A DNA stretch of 6,860 nucleotides. It comes from Kiritimatiellia bacterium (GTDB taxonomy: Bacteria > Verrucomicrobiota > Kiritimatiellia > RFP12 > UBA3636). The first letter of the stretch is position 1, and every line of letters starts with the position of its first letter. Below, piece after piece: positions 5,032-6,860 of this stretch. The stretch is taken from assembly GCA_017413145.1 (NCBI GenBank), contig JAFPUX010000072.1, positions 1 to 6,860 on the forward strand, read 5' to 3'. The position numbers were made by a program, and so were the translations under genes. The notes beneath the pieces were generated by a model. It had not been told where the DNA came from. It made no database searches and saw only the letters and a program-made list of their open reading frames with translations.

Positions 5032-6860
5032 GAAAGCCGCGCCCCTCCTGCTCCTTCTCTCCGCCCTCGCCGCGAACGCCGCGGTGGACGTCACGGACTC
5101 GCTCGAATACCTCTTCGCGCCGCTGGCGGAGCGCTATCCCGGCGCCGACGACGCGGCGCTCCACGCGCGCGGCGTCCACTGCCTCCGCTACCTCGACGGC
5201 CGCATCTACGTCGGCGGCGGCGAGTGGAACGACAACACCGGCCCCGTGCCTGTCTACTCGATCGCGCCCGGCGCGACGCCGTCGCTCGCCCTCGAGTACA
5301 CGCCGGGCAGCGAGGCGATCGAGGACTTCAAGAAGTTCTCCGACGGGCGCGTCTGGACGCGCGCGACCGATGCGCGCGAGCACGACGCCAACTACGGCTT
5401 CTTCTTCGCGCGCGACGCGGACGGCGCCTGGTCGAAGACGGCGAACGTCGACTGGAACCCGTTCCACCAGCTCATCGGCGGGAGCGGCGCCTGGGGCATC
5501 TACACGCATGTCTGGGACTTCTGCGAGTACAAGGACAACCTCTACTTCGCCGGCTACGGCATCGGCGGCAGTTCCCGCTGGCTCACGGACGATCCGGCCT
5601 TCTCCCAGAAGATGTACTCGGTCACCGTCGGACAGACGAACCGCTACTACACGTACCGGTCCATCGTCGACTATTCGTTCACGACCAACTCGCACGGAGA
5701 AGTCTCGACGAACGTCAACTTCGAGACCAAGCAGACGCTCAACTGCTTCATGGCGCTCCTCCCGTTCGAGAACGGATGCGTCGCCGCGATGCACCAGTGC
5801 TACAACACGGTCGCACCCGAGCTCAACACACCAACAATCTGGCGCCTCAACGAGTCGACCGGGAAGTTCGCCGAGGAGGAGACGTCCTGGGACGCGCTCT
5901 TCGGCGGATGGCGGTTCCCGGACTACGAGCTCAAGACGACCGGCAACTGGTGCACGCTCGTCCATCCGTTCCGCGTCACGCCGTTCCAGGGCCGGTGCTT
6001 CTACACCGTGGTCCAGTCCACCGCGACGAGCCTGCCGCTCGGGGCGTTCTCCGCGACGATGGACGCGAACGGGCGGATCGCCTCGCAGCGGCTCGTCTTC
6101 GAGGGCGGCTACGCACACCCGATCGACTTCGCCGTCGTCGGCGGGAGCCTCTACGTGATGACCGTGAAGCGCAACACGACCTCGTCGATCGAACATGGCA
6201 TCTGGAAGACGCGCGACGGAGTCTCCTTCGAGAAGCTCGCCGTCTTCACGACCGACCAGTACTTCGAGTCGTTCACCTACGCCAAGAGCCACTTCTACCT
6301 CGGCTACGGCTGCGCGATGGTCGGCTATGGAAACTTTGCCAAGTCCGTCGCCACGCCCGAGACGGACAAGGCCGGGCAGATCTGGCGCTTCGCGCTGCCG
6401 CAGGCGGACGACGACGGCTCGAACGACGGCCCCGCGCCCTACGTGCCGACCTACGACGCCTCGGCGTGGTACCTCGGCGAGCTCGGCGTCACGAACCTCC
6501 TATGGGAGGGAATCACCGGCAAGGGCGTCAAGGTCGGCATGGTCGACACGGGCATCCGCCCGATCGTCTCCGGCAATGTCACGAACATGGCGATCGACGT
6601 CCGGGGCGGCGACACGTCGCAGAACGCGCCGCACGGAATCGGCGTCGCCTCGATCATCAAGTCCGACAAGTTCGGCATCGCGCCCGAGTGCACGCTCTAC
6701 GCCTACAACGGTAGCGGATTCGTCGACGACATCAACGGCATCTGGTGGTGCTTCACGAACGGTTGCCGCGTCGTCAACTTCAGCGGCGGCTATACGCCGT
6801 TCGACTACACGACGGAGCAGCTTGCCTGGGCGACGGAGCAAATCCGCACGATGCTCGCGC
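5030..6860 (+). CDS. Secreted subtilisin-like (S8) serine protease with N-terminal propeller-like region, 3'-truncated by window edge
   Basis: Frame 5030-6860 stays open for 610 codons with no stop, so the C-terminus lies outside the window. Residues 1-18 are a Sec signal peptide (MKAAPLLLLLSALAANA, likely cut after ANA), with no lipobox. Residues about 25-455 contain spaced segments of the form GRIYVGGGEWN, NLYFAGYG, SLYVMTVK, a sialidase-like Asp-box GIWKTRDGVSF, FYLGYG and GQIWRFALP, suggesting a beta-propeller. An acidic linker (QADDDGSNDGPAP) leads to an S8 domain: GKGVKVGMVDTGI with catalytic D506, PHGIGVASII with catalytic H535, and GCRVVNFSGGY matching the substrate-strand motif. The GTSMA-type serine motif would fall past 6860. 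The His motif departs from the usual HGTxVAG (T to I, G to S). It probably degrades protein outside the cytoplasm. It is read from repeat copy B. The S8 call is good; the propeller is inferred from motif pattern only, and activity cannot be judged without the serine. Confidence 0.85.
   Translation, partial: MKAAPLLLLLSALAANAAVDVTDSLEYLFAPLAERYPGADDAALHARGVHCLRYLDGRIYVGGGEWNDNTGPVPVYSIAPGATPSLALEYTPGSEAIEDFKKFSDGRVWTRATDAREHDANYGFFFARDADGAWSKTANVDWNPFHQLIGGSGAWGIYTHVWDFCEYKDNLYFAGYGIGGSSRWLTDDPAFSQKMYSVTVGQTNRYYTYRSIVDYSFTTNSHGEVSTNVNFETKQTLNCFMALLPFENGCVAAMHQCYNTVAPELNTPTIWRLNESTGKFAEEETSWDALFGGWRFPDYELKTTGNWCTLVHPFRVTPFQGRCFYTVVQSTATSLPLGAFSATMDANGRIASQRLVFEGGYAHPIDFAVVGGSLYVMTVKRNTTSSIEHGIWKTRDGVSFEKLAVFTTDQYFESFTYAKSHFYLGYGCAMVGYGNFAKSVATPETDKAGQIWRFALPQADDDGSNDGPAPYVPTYDASAWYLGELGVTNLLWEGITGKGVKVGMVDTGIRPIVSGNVTNMAIDVRGGDTSQNAPHGIGVASIIKSDKFGIAPECTLYAYNGSGFVDDINGIWWCFTNGCRVVNFSGGYTPFDYTTEQLAWATEQIRTMLA

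Noticed and set aside
4637..6292. 551-codon minus-strand open frame
   Set aside because: It lies opposite the protease gene and repeat, its translation is low-complexity R/A/V/E-rich with no family motif, and long antisense frames are expected in DNA with this GC bias.

Overview
The window is very GC-rich bacterial DNA with strong G/C third-position bias. The gene set is a carbohydrate-degrading module (GH36, GH16, an SGNH-type acetylesterase) next to glmS and a large secreted subtilase. Together with the lack of purine-rich ribosome-binding sites, this would fit a polysaccharide-degrading bacterium, possibly of the PVC group (Verrucomicrobiota/Kiritimatiellota-like). That placement is an inference from gene content and composition, not from a marker gene; the GH36 motifs resemble Bacteroidota-type enzymes as well.

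Layout, left to right: (1) the 3' two thirds of glmS, entering from the left edge and ending at 1291; (2) copy A of a 76-bp dispersed repeat (1294-1369), starting 2 bp after the glmS stop; (3) a GH36 alpha-galactosidase (1390-3636) and, 16 bp later, a GH16 glycosidase (3653-4366), probably one transcription unit driven from the repeat; (4) on the minus strand, converging on GH16 and overlapping its 3' end, the C-terminal half of a sialate-O-acetylesterase-like (SASA) gene whose 5' half is missing (4338 to about 4955); (5) copy B of the 76-bp repeat (4956-5031), 75/76 identical to copy A and in the same orientation; (6) a gene whose ATG overlaps the last two bases of copy B (5030 to beyond 6860), encoding a signal peptide, a region of about 430 residues that looks like a beta-propeller, and the start of a subtilisin-like (S8) protease domain. 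No stop codon is reached before the window ends.

The most interesting element is the 76-bp repeat. Both copies stand immediately upstream of a gene and point the same way. Each contains two 10-bp direct boxes 22 bp apart, a small hairpin and a TAGAAT hexamer placed like a -10 box. In copy B that spacing would put the transcription start on or next to the A of the ATG, giving a leaderless mRNA; in copy A it gives a leader of about 22 nt without a Shine-Dalgarno. I read the repeat as a portable promoter cassette that has been copied or homogenised recently. Copy B also lies where the esterase gene is cut off, and the two copies bracket the whole carbohydrate module as 3.66-kb direct repeats, so the repeat may also serve as a recombination point.

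Functionally, the GH36 and GH16 proteins lack signal peptides and look cytoplasmic, so they would act on imported galactose-containing oligosaccharides. The esterase remnant suggests that the locus once handled acetylated glycans. glmS (amino-sugar and cell-wall precursor synthesis) and the protease are probably functionally independent neighbours.
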